NCBI GenBank assembly: GCA_900708905.1 | Contig: CAADRB010000004.1 | Location: forward strand, 4,192,180-4,256,179 | Reading direction: 5' to 3' | Source of the DNA: Hymenolepis diminuta | Taxonomy: Eukaryota > Platyhelminthes > Cestoda > Cyclophyllidea > Hymenolepididae | Length of the DNA stretch: 64,000 bases | Shown: positions 22,401-32,390 of the stretch, one piece after another | Layout of the letters: every line of letters starts with the position of its first letter | Numbering within the stretch: the first letter of the stretch is position 1 | Notes under the pieces: generated by a model | Told to the model about the DNA's origin: nothing | What the model saw: the letters and a program-made list of their open reading frames with translations, nothing else | The model's database searches: none | Program-made: the position numbers and the translations under genes

Positions 22401-25073
22401 TGATTCCGTACTTTGAACTTTTATAAACGATCAGCGAGGAATCATATCTGAAATCGTTTAGACTTGAGTGGACCTAGTAGAATGTGATTGAAATCTGTAT
22501 CCTGGTGATTTTCTGTGAGGATGTTTGATTCGTGTTGAGAAAAATGTTTAATCGACTAGTTACAGCTGCATTTTCAAACAGGAGTTTGTATGCCAATGAC
22601 CAGTGTGGAAATAATATGGCTAAATTTGAATAGATCAAGTAGTTTAAGTAGTAAGAAGGCTCCGTAAATAAAAAAGTTTCCTATACATTAGTTTAAATAG
22701 ATTGGAGTACGTGGGGAAGTATTATTTGGGTAGTCAGTAGTGTAGCACCGATGTGATTTCATTCCCCGGAACTATTGTAAAAACTAATAGTTGATAAACA
22801 AGTGTTAGAAGGATGAATAAAATAAAAAAATAAAAGTTGATTTGAAAATTAATCGGATTGAGAATATTTACAAAATAGTTTTGTCAATTGAGTTTATTAA
22901 TTTTTTGCAGATCTAAGAGGGTATTCCTGCGAGTTCTGCGAAAAGGGTTTTTTGTTTTCGTCGACACTTGGTGAACATGTTAAGATCGTTCACCAAAGTA
23001 CGTCATTAGTCATTAATGGCCAATAAGTGCTAATTCGTGGAAGTGATGGAAGCTTTCTAATGACTGTCCTGACCCATAGCGGTTAACTGGCTCTTTTTTA
23101 TTTAGTTCTTGGATACTTTGAACAGGATGTATAGGGATTGATTTATGCTGTTGTTTATCTGAGCATAATACTACTACGACACGGAGCGAATTTGTGCGGT
23201 TTATCTTTACTTGCACACTTTACATATATGACCGCATTTTTTCAGGTTTTGATGGGAATAGCTTGAAATTCTTTATTTGCACGTACTTTTTGAGGTGTAC
23301 CGTTTTGTCTTTAGATTTAAACGAGAAATAGTACGAAGGCTAAACCGGCATTTGAGAAGCATCTACTATGGCAAACAATTAATTTCATTTTACTTTTCAG
23401 ATATAAAGCCTATTAGATGCGGTTTTTGTGGAAGATCTTTCTCTAAAGAGGCATATTTCAATAAACATGTACAATGTGTTCATGAAGGTAATTTTTTCTC
23501 ATTTATTATGTAATTTCTCATATTATTTTGTCTATCATATTTTACCTTTGGCTAGGTTTTGTGTTTTTTATTCTTTTTGGCCTATTTAAAATCATCCCGC
23601 TGAATTAACTGTTCCTACTATTTGAAAAATTCTTTTCTTGATTGTTTCGAAGATTGCTAGAGTTTCAATATTATCGCCTTAAACCTATGCATTTGTTTGT
23701 CCCAATAATATAATGTGTATTAAGTTGATAAATAGAGGAACGATTGTTCTATAATAGCACATAAAGCTCCTGTCGAATTGAATATGCAACTGGAGAACCA
23801 GATAGTGAAGATGTGCTGAGCTGCAATTTCCATCACTATTTCACTATGCAAGTTGGGGCTCGAATGAGGATTTGTTACCACTTGTAGCGGTGTTCTCTTA
23901 CCTTTGAGCCTGTTTCTTCTATCTCTGTTCCCATAGCACTCATCGAACACTTTCCCTCCTCAACCTCTCAAAACGCAGATCGTCTGAATTTTCCCTGAGT
24001 AAGGACATAACACTGTGGCATGAACTACGTTTGTCTGTTTCTCTCCCGCCTTCTGTTTCTTTTTCAAGCTGTAGTGGCTGATAGGGTCAGAAAGACTGAA
24101 TATAGGAATGGAAACACCCGTGGTGTGTTTAAGTGGTTTAATAGTATTACTATGCGTAAATTAATTGTCTAAAATAGTTTTGATGCATGAATTCTAGGTT
24201 GTAAGCAATTTGGTTCTTGTAATCTGAAGATATTTGTAAAATAAGGGTTCGATGGTCATTTATGTAAGCTGTGCATCTGACCAAGGGGTGATTACTTTAA
24301 AAATACCACTGTTTGCCTCATTTAAGAAAACTATATTTCCCTCCTCCTCACCCTCCCCCCTCCCCCCAAAAAAAAATTTTTTATGCAAGATTCTTTATTT
24401 TCCGATGTTTAATCCCCTTTTCAAACGAATCTATTTACAATACGACCGTACATGGCGCATAGTATAAATCAACCTATCGATACGAAAACGTGCGTCTCAT
24501 TTTGATATGGTCGTTTGAGTCGTTTTGTATTGTGGTGTTGTCAGGTCGTGTTTGTAACTAGTGCAAGGTCTTAGGGATTCTAAGTGTCGGTTACGCTATC
24601 CTACAGAGAAGAGCAGATCATAGCACCTTTTGACGGATTATCTTGCGAATCCTAGATTTGAGACCTCATAAGTGTAATATCTGCGGAAAATGTTTTGGCT
24701 ATCGCTGTCATCTACTTATGCCTATTACCACCATTCTAACGGTATAAAGTGGGTCTTTTTTCCATCTTTTGTATATTATCCCTGACAGTATTTAAGTATT
24801 GTTTTTATTGTTGTTTTCTCAGATGCTAAGACTAACATTTGCCATTATTGTGGCAAGGACTTCACGGCTAAGACAAATTTGACTGTTCACGTCGAACAGT
24901 TCCATAAAGGTATGTTGCGGGTTTTTGGTTTTGTTTATTTTTATCAAAATTTATTTTCTTTTTACTATTTCCAGACTGTTTTAATTTTAGATCGAGTTGA
25001 GATGGAATCTGAACGTGATATAGAATTCAATCCCTGCTTGCATTTTAAAGAGATAAAACCTGAGCGAAAATAG
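16345..25073 (+). CDS. Gene B: multi-exon C2H2 zinc-finger protein
   Basis: Two non-finger exons (16345-16422, 16881-16940), nine intact finger exons (19353-19439, 19702-19788, 20511-20597, 20699-20785, 21515-21601, 22150-22236, 22911-22997, 23401-23487, 24823-24909) and a stop exon (24991-25073), all in phase 1. One further cassette (24656-24741) is dead and, if skipped, leaves the frame open. The product would be a nuclear DNA-binding protein of nine fingers with short lysine/proline motifs near both ends. It is the colinear paralogue of gene A. Introns run from 81 to 2412 nt; the longest, 16941-19352, carries a (TA) microsatellite and nothing else recognised. The initiator exon is not identified. 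Confidence 0.85.
16881..16940 (+). CDS. Gene B N-terminal exon 2 (diverged KPEP repeat)
   Basis: 60-nt phase 1-1 exon, acceptor tatttcag, donor gtgagt. It repeats the pattern of the preceding exon: G-I-P-S-S-R-G-Y-I-K-P-R-P-S-D, with Glu changed to Arg so the I-K-x-E pattern is lost. Looks like an internal duplicate of exon 1. Confidence 0.68.
17481..17498. repeat. (TA)9 microsatellite
   Basis: Perfect TA dinucleotide run in the large gene B intron. Confidence 0.95.
19353..19439 (+). CDS. Gene B finger exon B1
   Basis: 87-nt phase 1-1 exon; acceptor attttgcag, donor gtaggt. Complete C2H2 finger; contact residues R,A,N,V. First finger of B; the matching exon of A should lie left of the window. 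Confidence 0.87.
19702..19788 (+). CDS. Gene B finger exon B2
   Basis: 87-nt phase 1-1 exon; acceptor ctttgcag, donor gtgagt. Complete finger; contact residues Q,R,Y,A, unchanged from A1. Confidence 0.88.
20511..20597 (+). CDS. Gene B finger exon B3
   Basis: 87-nt phase 1-1 exon; acceptor atttgtag, donor gtaaga. Complete finger (C-L-K-C knuckle); contact residues S,S,N,R versus L,R,N,R in A2. Followed by a 101-nt intron. Confidence 0.87.
20688..21239. repeat. Near-identical tract 1, copy in gene B
   Basis: Direct copy of 936-1487, covering exon B4 and the start of the next intron. After its right end, A and B introns still align but at much lower similarity, which favours gene conversion within an older duplication over insertion of a mobile element. 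Confidence 0.88.
20699..20785 (+). CDS. Gene B finger exon B4 (inside shared tract)
   Basis: 87-nt phase 1-1 exon; acceptor ttttgtag, donor gtaagt. Complete finger with contact residues D,A,Y,N, same protein sequence as A3. Confidence 0.88.
21515..21601 (+). CDS. Gene B finger exon B5
   Basis: 87-nt phase 1-1 exon; acceptor aatcatag, donor gtaaga. Complete finger with a CPEC knuckle; contact residues Y,E,S,R versus Y,E,K,D in A4. Confidence 0.86.
22150..22236 (+). CDS. Gene B finger exon B6
   Basis: 87-nt phase 1-1 exon; acceptor attcgtag, donor gtaaga. Complete finger with a CPEC knuckle; contact residues S,Y,S,R versus L,G,N,R in A5. Confidence 0.87.
22911..22997 (+). CDS. Gene B finger exon B7
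   Basis: 87-nt phase 1-1 exon; acceptor tttttgcag, donor gtacgt. Complete finger, linker D-L-R-G-Y-S; contact residues F,S,T,E versus F,S,Q,A in A6. Confidence 0.87.
23401..23487 (+). CDS. Gene B finger exon B8
   Basis: 87-nt phase 1-1 exon; acceptor acttttcag, donor gtaatt. Complete finger; contact residues K,A,Y,K versus R,A,T,K in A7. Confidence 0.87.
23647..24262. repeat. Near-identical tract 2, copy in gene B intron
   Basis: Direct copy of 5164-5780. The left boundary is abrupt (gcgaagatt-like junction near 23647), while similarity fades gradually on the right. Confidence 0.85.
24330..24380. repeat. Low-complexity C/T-rich then A/T run
   Basis: Polypyrimidine stretch of CCT and C runs followed by A and T homopolymers, in the intron before dead exon B9. 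It may be unstable in sequencing. Confidence 0.8.
24656..24741 (+). pseudogene. Dead finger exon B9 (counterpart of A8)
   Basis: Aligns with A8 across its length but is 86 nt, so it would shift the frame. The first ligand His codon CAT has become CCT (Pro), the second His is lost at the deletion, and the acceptor is preceded by a poor pyrimidine tract (gaatcctag). Flanking cassettes are phase 1, so skipping it restores the frame between B8 and B10. Confidence 0.8.
24823..24909 (+). CDS. Gene B last finger exon B10
   Basis: 87-nt phase 1-1 exon; acceptor ttttctcag, donor gtatgt. Complete finger (C-H-Y-C knuckle); contact residues A,T,N,V versus V,I,H,R in A9. The classical G-E-R-P linker of A9 is replaced by D-A-K-T-N. 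Followed by an 81-nt intron. Confidence 0.85.
24991..25073 (+). CDS. Gene B terminal exon
   Basis: After acceptor aattttag, phase 1, it encodes an acidic/polar tail beginning D-R-V-E-M-E-S-E and ending K-E-I-K-P-E-R-K before TAG 25071-25073. I-K-P-E fits the hydrophobic-K-x-E sumoylation pattern. An alternative upstream acceptor (ccag at 24971-24974) is less likely because the exon start at 24991 aligns with gene A. Confidence 0.75.
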
Positions 25074-25302
25074 CAACCTTGGATTTAACCTCGGCACTTT
25101 TGTTATAAAATCCTTCCAATGAGTCCCCAGGAAAACATCAGTTTTATTATCCTTTTTTGTTATCAATTTTTTGTTTTAAACGGCCCACTTCAAAAGCCGA
25201 GACAAAAAGAATTATTTTAAATTTCTGTTGTTTTTTTATGAGGCATATTTCAGTGAATCCGGAATTTCTTTCTCTTCCAAGCATCAGATTGTCTGTCGGA
25301 GA

Positions 25303-25526
25303 TCTTCATTTCAATCAAGAAGTGAAATTCATTTGGTTGAATTTTTTGACTTGGACTAGATTGATAACAGTTGCGAAATTTCAGTCCTAATACATATGAT
25401 TTGCTTGGCATAATTCAAGTTGTGAGTGGACTCCTGCTGACTCATCTAAAGATATGAGTCACAGAGATAAGTACTGATACAATACTACTCGAGGGCAAAC
25501 GTCAGTTAGGGACCAATCGGGTTCAC
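25303..25526. repeat. 3' flank of the A/B segmental duplication, copy B
   Basis: Matches 7081-7304 and ends at the same gggttcac; the sequence beyond is unrelated. Confidence 0.8.
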
Positions 25527-26611
25527 ATGTCATAATCATAAAATGAATCTTCCTTTGGCAAAACATTATGAATTACTTCAATGCGGAATCGATTTACCAT
25601 TCACTTCCGCCTTAGCATTATTAACTTGTTAATACTGGAAGATCATCACGTACGCCCTTTTCCTCCAAATGCACTAACACTTCATCACTCAATCTCTCAT
25701 TCTCATAAGGTTGACTTAGATCCTTTGTTGTAGTACAAGCTTCAGGGTTAAAGTCAATTCGCGTTCTCTTTGCCTCCACTTAGATTCCGATCTAGGTCTA
25801 ATATTTAGGATATTTTAGGGAGCGTGATCTAAATAGATATTAATTATGGCACAGCATATAGATAATGTAAGCGAATACGAAAGGGAGTAAGGTCTGTAAC
25901 ATGTATAAAAGGGGAGAATGAAGATGGGGAAGTTTAAAAATTACAAAGGGCTAGAAAATCGGCCACTTTGCTTCAAGAACCACGAACTTCCCTCTCGAGC
26001 GAAAGCCGTGGTCATGAGCATGCTGTCTGGTCCAGTCAATGACTACTACTCTCCCATGGTTTGGCTTATTCATAGGTTCACGCCCCATACAGGCGTGTAT
26101 GCTTCCCATTGGACCAGATTATCCCCTTGGTTATCTATGTGCGCAATTGAGCTGGTTATGATGGATGCTTTTGTTGAGGGCCGGTGGCTTCTGACTTTCC
26201 GATTCTCTGTCTGTTAATTGATATTTGCTGTCTCTCATTGGCTGACTTCGATCGGCTGCCTGATAATATTTTTCTCTTAAACAAAGTTCGAACACAGTCT
26301 ATTTTTGTAACTAACATAAGTAACGACTTTAGTGGCATTGATGATTTGGCGGCTCTGTGATAGTAAGAGACGCAGGTCTTTTTATATGGCATGTCTTTAT
26401 TATTTATTTAAACTTATAAACAATACTTCATTACGAACTCCAGTTTTCGTGAATATGTTCATATTGTGAAATTATTGGTGTATCTAAAAGGCAGTAACTG
26501 CTTTGGAATGAGTCATTGGTTCTAAGCGCATTGATAACTCCTGAAAAATGTACAGTAAATTTACTTTCAAAATGCTTTCTTTAATTCAAAACTGCTTATG
26601 TTGTTTTGCAG
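25527..26611. other. Intergenic between gene B and dead finger cluster
   Basis: No convincing exon. A 100-codon plus-strand frame at 25918-26217 has no recognisable domain and no splice context. Confidence 0.45.
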
Positions 26612-26697
26612 ATCACAGACCCTTCGGGTGTGAAGTATTCAAAAAGTCCTTCCCGTTCTATTGCCGCCTCATAAATCGCTTTACGGCTGTTCATGGA
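26612..26697 (+). pseudogene. Dead cassette P1 (like C2)
   Basis: Good acceptor (tttgcag) and first Cys kept; second Cys is Phe (TTC), first His is Arg (CGC). The donor gtaagt has become cttagt, so reading continues into an in-frame TAG. Confidence 0.82.
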
Positions 26698-26826
26698 CCT
26701 TAGTTTCAATATTCTCACCTTCTTTTGATATTTGTGTTCCTCTGCAGTTAGAGGTCAGTTTTTAGTGAGCTCGTTAAGTAAATTATGATTTGTTCAGTCT
26801 GCTAAAATAGGTCTTTAATTTTACAG

Positions 26827-26910
26827 GCTTCAGGCCCTTCAAGCATAAACTATGCGGAAAAACCTCGAGATCTATCGACCTCAAATTTCATGTGGACGTT
26901 GTTCGCAAAA
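26827..26910 (+). pseudogene. Dead cassette P2 (like C3)
   Basis: 84 nt: one codon missing in the loop. First Cys is His (CAT) and last His is Arg (CGC); acceptor tttacag and donor gtaagt remain intact. Confidence 0.82.
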
Positions 26911-26985
26911 GTAAGTGCTTTAATTTATATCACAGCACCACTCTAGATGTTCACGATATTATTTATTTATTGTTTTATTATGAAA

Positions 26986-27071
26986 AATTCAAGCCTTATA
27001 AGTGTGAATTATGTGGAAACTGTTTACCTTAGCTCCTGATCTTTGATGTAGTATGAAGATTGTTTATGAAA
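26986..27071 (+). pseudogene. Dead cassette P3 (like C4)
   Basis: C-x2-C is intact, but a TAG stop follows in the finger loop, the acceptor AG is gone (attatgaaa) and the donor again reads cttagt. Confidence 0.8.
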
Positions 27072-28085
27072 CTTAGTGGTTGTTCCTACATAGCTCTTCC
27101 TCATTTTATTCGGATAGGATATTTTCTATTCCAAGTAGGTCATATCTGTTCGATCTTAGTATTTAATATTTGTTCATTTTGCAGCTAATTTTGTTTCAAC
27201 CCCCATTTTTCTTCTATTCTGATTTCTGTTCTCTACCCTCTTGTCACCTTCAACGTTTTGGGAATGTACTGTCTAAAGTCAGCTTGTTCTGGAGTTTTTA
27301 ATAGTTCATAGCTTTTGGTGTTTTTTAGATGAAGGATGAATCATTACGGATTTTCAAAATTCTTACCTACATCACTACTAAGCCCTGAAACTCAACTTAT
27401 CTCACAATAACGCTTAATTATGCATTGATTCTAAGTTACCGTAGGAACATCTTGTGTTCTCAAGTGATTTACTTTAATTAGTGGAATTAGCTAATTAAGT
27501 AGACCTCGAATGAGCATTACTTAACCCTGCGGTGACTTCAAGTTCACCACTGCGACGTCTGAAATCATTCCTTCTGTTTACTCTGCCACCCCTTTTCTTT
27601 GAAACGATATAAAAACCCCATTTATGCAAATTTGAGGACCTACCAGCCAAACGGTTATGAAATCTTGCACCTTTCTCTCTCCCCCTCTCTCGCTCTATTA
27701 ATCTCTCGAGTCTTCACCGTGGTTAGTTCAATAAAACTTTGGTCTACACAACTCTTGTGTTCTACTTTCCGAAATGTCGATTGTTGTTAAATGTCAACCC
27801 TAGTGGCTACTTTTACAAACACATCGAGAACCTGCGCTGTGCGATCGGCATCTTTATTAACTTAAGCATTATCAGTAGATTAATAAAATAATTAACGAGT
27901 GCACTATCCATAAAGAAACCCATGGAATTCATCTTGATTGCACCACACCTTAGGCAGATTTAAACAATTTATCGGGATCAAAAAAGTTGGAGGAGAGATC
28001 AAGAGTTTACTTTGTCCAGAATTCAATTGTCTAGATGTTACTCGCTCCAATCATGGTACATTGTGATGTCAATTTTATTTTGCAA

Positions 28086-28172
28086 TCTCGTGGCCATTAA
28101 AGTGTGAGACATTTAAAAAATTCTTTTCGCTGGCTTTCAATCTACAGCGCCATACGAAGACCGATCATGAAG
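28086..28172 (+). pseudogene. Dead cassette P4
   Basis: 87 nt with both His and the donor gtaagt intact, but the acceptor reads ttttgcaa (AG to AA) and the second Cys is Phe. Confidence 0.75.
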
Positions 28173-28744
28173 GTAAGTGTTTTTTATATAATCTTCAATC
28201 CGTATTCATGTTTAAGCTTTTTGTGTTCGCTCTAGATGGCGGTTAAATTTATCCTCACAAATTCAATTTTTTGTTTTAAGGAAATGAATGGAGATGCCCA
28301 AAATTGGAATGACCGAGTGTCTTAAATTTAAAAGATCTTTCCCAAAACAGTATCACGGGATATTTTTCAAATATGCCTTCCTGAAAAATCGAATTTCATT
28401 GTGGTTTGTTATGTTAAAATATTTTTTAAGGTTTCTTTTTGAATTGTCATGGCTAACTATCCAAATTAATAGACCAGTCTATGAGTTCTTGACATGTCAA
28501 TTATTAATTCACTCAGCAATCCAAGAGAAATATCCAGAGATTCGAAATTTTAGAACATGATGCAATGAACTTCCCGATATTTAAAGCGTCTGAAGACTTA
28601 GTACGAAAATCAAGGGTATTAATTCTCTTTTTTTACTCACATTTTCTTTCCAGCTCTACTCGATTCCCTCTTTCCACCTTTTATGTAATTATTTTCTTAA
28701 AGATACCTTGCTTGAGATATGAAAATAAAAAATTTTTCTTCCAG

Positions 28745-28830
28745 ACCTGAAGCTCTCAAGTGCGATGAACATGGAACGTCCTTCAGTCAAAATAATTCTT
28801 TTAAAATGCATCCGATCAGTGTTCATGGAA
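28745..28830 (+). pseudogene. Dead cassette P5
   Basis: Acceptor cttccag and donor gtaagt are intact, but the exon is 86 nt with a 1-nt deletion before the first Cys, and the second Cys is His (CAT). Confidence 0.78.
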
Positions 28831-30460
28831 GTAAGTTTTCCGTTGCTTCCTCTTTTCCGCAACGTTATGCTTATATGGAACATTACTGAAATATATGTTC
28901 CTGTTTATATATTTGGTTAAAAACTAATTTTATGTTACCCCTTTTGTTCAAATGAATTACCGCTACTTTTGTTTCATCTGTTTAATTTCATATGTTTAAC
29001 TGATAATGTTGTTCTACTTACGAACCAAGGAAAATAAAACGGGGTATTTTATTTTATTAGAGAAAAATATTTAATGGAAAATATTTTTTCTCAAATAAAA
29101 ATACAATTTCCGATTGATGTTCCCCCTTTTAACCAGCTCTATCTTCGTGGAACTCCTTCTGGTTTGCTTGAAATCCTTTAGTCGAATCAGTTTTCTTTCC
29201 TGGTGAGCTATTCATTCTTCAACGGTGCGTTCAGATGTTTCATTTGTCTCCAGCCTACCTTGCCGTCCCATTAGGAATTTCATTAGAGATTTTCCACCAA
29301 GCATCCGATTTTAGGGCCATCGAAAAGTTCAAGAGAACATCTTTTTTGCTGGACTTTATCTTTAGGTATTTCTTCTTTTGGGGTTTTCGCTCTGAACGCC
29401 TTGAATAGCATTCAGCATTCATTTTTGAGCACAAAGAAAGATCTCCTTTCTCCGCTTGCATAACGTAGTTCACTGTCAGTTCTGGTTTCAGTTGTGTAGC
29501 TAGGGTATGACTCAGTTCAGGATGGTGTTTTCACTTCTTCGGATTCTTTCCGTTCGATTTATCCGTTGCCCTTAGTTGAACCCTCTGGGTAATCCTTTTT
29601 ATTCGCTTCAGCAACTTCGATTTGTCCAACCAGTCCAGACTAATAAAATTCAATTCAGGCTGGTTAGTGACAAAATATTTAATTCTGATTTGTTGACCAT
29701 ATTAACAGATGTGACATTTCAGTTCCTTTTAAAATTTAAGAATTCCGCCAGAAGAATTCCATGAAGCCTCATTTGAAAGAGTCGGTGCTGGTCTGTCTAA
29801 ATGCCTACACGTTTTCTGTGAAATCAGTGTGATATTAGAGGCTGTGTTCACTTACACTTTGACGTCATGAGTGTTTATCTGCACAGGTGCATGTTTTCGT
29901 CTGTTCGCATTTGAATTGATCTTTGGAAATTAAAGAAAAATGGGAAAGTTCGGAGCTTCATGCATAGGCCATTCAGTTTTCATCTTGTGTTTGGTGCGAG
30001 TAAGACATTTAAGGAATTTTCTGAGCTTGGAAGACTTTTCGAGACAAAATTCAGACAGAATTAAGACTGTTTCTTCGAGAGAAAGATCTTTTTCTTCAGA
30101 ATTAACCCATTCTGTTCCTGTTGTTTCATCTGAATAATTTCGAATTTTTCAATATTCAAGGTCATTTTCTGGATAAATCTTCAAATTTGGAGTACTTTTT
30201 CAACATGTGAATCGCTCGATATAACCGTTAACAGAGGGAGAGGAGAACCCACACACAAATCACGTTGGCACTAAAGGAACTTTAAATTATGACCGGGAAA
30301 TACACAAACGGGTCAATAATATAAATGTATAGGAAATATAGCAGATATAAATAACAAAAATGTTATCTTCTCAAGGAAAAATATTTAATAAAACATTTTC
30401 TCGCATAATCTCTAGTACTGCAAATGCATTTTATAATTCAAGATTTCTCACTTGCATTTA

Positions 30461-30484
30461 TGTACCATTGAATGCAATGGTACA
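30461..30484. repeat. Perfect 10-bp hairpin
   Basis: TGTACCATTG and CAATGGTACA are perfect reverse complements around a 4-nt loop. No function is assigned. Confidence 0.75.
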
Positions 30485-31007
30485 ATGGGACATTTATTTT
30501 AATTAATTTCATCTTACTTCCCTTACAAAAATTTCGTCACGAGAAAAATCGATAGAAAATAAAGTCCTTACTAAAAATAAGTTTTGGTAATTTACTAATC
30601 TGAATATAATAATACTGAATTTATCATCACAGTGACTTTGAGATTAACGTACACTTCTGCAGTGTCGGGAATCATGAATTCGGTGTACTTTCAGTGAATG
30701 TATTCATTACTGTTGCAATATTTATATATGACTTTCTCAGTCAAGGAGGGCCTAGGAGGCTGAAGACGGCACCGACGGACTCCGTCAGTTGATAATTATT
30801 ATCGGCTGCTCATCAACGAAATAAGAATGCGCAATTTCTGAGCGCTCTTATTTCAGTAAGTCTTCTTCATTACAATCCTGGATCTACTCCTTCATTATCG
30901 AGCTCTTTGTATTCTCTTTGGACTCCTAATTTCTCCTTTTATTCATCCCATCTTTCCCTTTTCATTAATTTCTGTTTGTAAAATATACACGTGTTCATTC
31001 TAAGCTC

Positions 31008-31090
31008 TTGGTCTTCTCATCTGAGAAAGCTATTGTATCCCGTTAGTCTTGCGGTAGATCGTTCGTTTTGTAAGGATATATCTAGGTATA
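31008..31090. repeat. Dispersed repeat, copy 2
   Basis: Shares the core of 9360-9450 and 38188-38270 (ggtcttctc ... gaaagct ... gtatcccgttagtctt ... agatcgttc). Confidence 0.45.
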
Positions 31091-32058
31091 AGAATGTCTT
31101 TATTATCGGGATTAGTCCTATTTTATAATTTTTTACCCAACTAATATCAAAGTTGTGACCTGTAGCACTTAAATAATGTTTTATTATAGTCAAATTCATC
31201 CTGTATTACAGACATTTTCTGTGAAGAAATATTATTTAATTCTATTCCATCGAACACAAATGTTCCTTTCCTTTTGAATCTCATCAGTTCCGTTTATAGC
31301 ATTGTGAATATATTGAGCAGTAGTTAAGGACATGTATAAGATAACAAGCTCTCAATAGACTTTCTGCATAAAATCTAATCCTTTGAAGTCATTTCCTGAA
31401 AGTTCAAGCGTGAAGATAATCGGCGAATTTCCAATCTCATCGTTAGAATGCTACTAAAACCCTGCCATGAGCACCAGTAAGGAAATCTTGAGCCTATTTA
31501 ACTTGGAAACCTTTTCATCATTCGCTCTTTTCATTCTGAGCAATTGTAGACAGTTACTGAACTTGTGGATGAACTATTCACCACTAGAATTTAGCCATTT
31601 TTAATAAAAGCTGACCGATGTGATTTTTTGTACTTAGTGGTATAATTCATTACTCGAACACAAAATATTTTTTCTACCATGATCGTACTCGATGTTAAAG
31701 TTTTTAACAGAAATTTTATTATACAATGAGGGACGTATTATGTAAACAATTAAAATATTTTACAAATAAAGTGTAAAAAAATAATATATTTATGTATACA
31801 AATACTTTCATCCTGCGTGGTCATCGTTTCAGTGGTATAATCAAGCCGACTCCAAATACTTTGGACACCTCTTTTTCTCTACATTAAAGATTATTTACGA
31901 GGTGGTGTCAGTACATAGTGTTGGCGGACAGATTCAGCAGTGTTCAGTGTTTGCACACGGTTCTCCTTGAAGGATGAAAAATATACCATCTTAGCCGAGA
32001 CGATATCATAATTAGAGTTAAAAATAGCTAAGGATGGCCATTATATGTTTGAATGAAG

Positions 32059-32390
32059 TTAAAAGCATTAAAAAACGTATCTGAATTGCAGTCATTTCTT
32101 GTTCTAGTTAATAATTACAGTCGTTTTATTAAGAATAAATCCCTTACACAAGGAGAGTGTTGGTAGTGGAGCGAAGTAGAACGTCAAGCTTCCTATCCCG
32201 CCTTGTGAAATGTCAACACTAGAAGCATTCTACTTCATTATGACCTTATTGCATAAGTGTGACCTACCTACCAATGGAGTAGGTAAAGTTCTATTGTATA
32301 GACCGTCAAATGGTGAAGAAAAATACACAGCAATTGCCTCACGTACATTATCTAAGGTAGAATAAAACTACTCCCAACTCGATAAGGGAT
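32059..32390 (+). pseudogene. Ty3/gypsy pol fragment: RT end to RNase H, decayed
   Basis: In plus-strand frames interrupted by stops, the order is E-L-Q-S-F-L, then N-N-Y-S-R-F-I (end of reverse transcriptase), then a broken W-x-W-S-like region, then V-G-K-V-L-L-Y-R, N-G-E-E-K, S-R-T-L-S-K-V-E, N-Y-S-Q-L-D-K, which is the conserved gypsy RNase H series. Several in-frame stops make it dead. Opposite orientation to the pol at 50.9-52.9 kb, so a separate insertion. Confidence 0.75.

Larger units (their letters stand above)
26612..28830 (+). pseudogene. Dead zinc-finger gene fragment (five eroded finger cassettes)
   Basis: Five cassettes at 26612-26697, 26827-26910, 26986-27071, 28086-28172 and 28745-28830. 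The first three match gene C exons C2, C3 and C4 in the same order with similarly short spacing, so this is a decayed relative of gene C. All five have lost at least one zinc ligand; the lesions also include in-frame stops, frameshifts and broken splice sites. No KPEP exon or stop exon was found. Non-functional as a finger protein. Confidence 0.82.
28831..32058. other. Intergenic, no gene recognised
   Basis: AT-rich. It contains an imperfect inverted repeat near 29059-29094 (gagaaaaatattt / aaatattttttctc), the hairpin at 30461-30484, and repeat copy 2. Confidence 0.45.

Noticed and set aside
25918..26217. Plus-strand 100-codon frame after gene B
   Set aside because: No recognisable domain, no paralogous copy after gene A, and no splice signals of the family.
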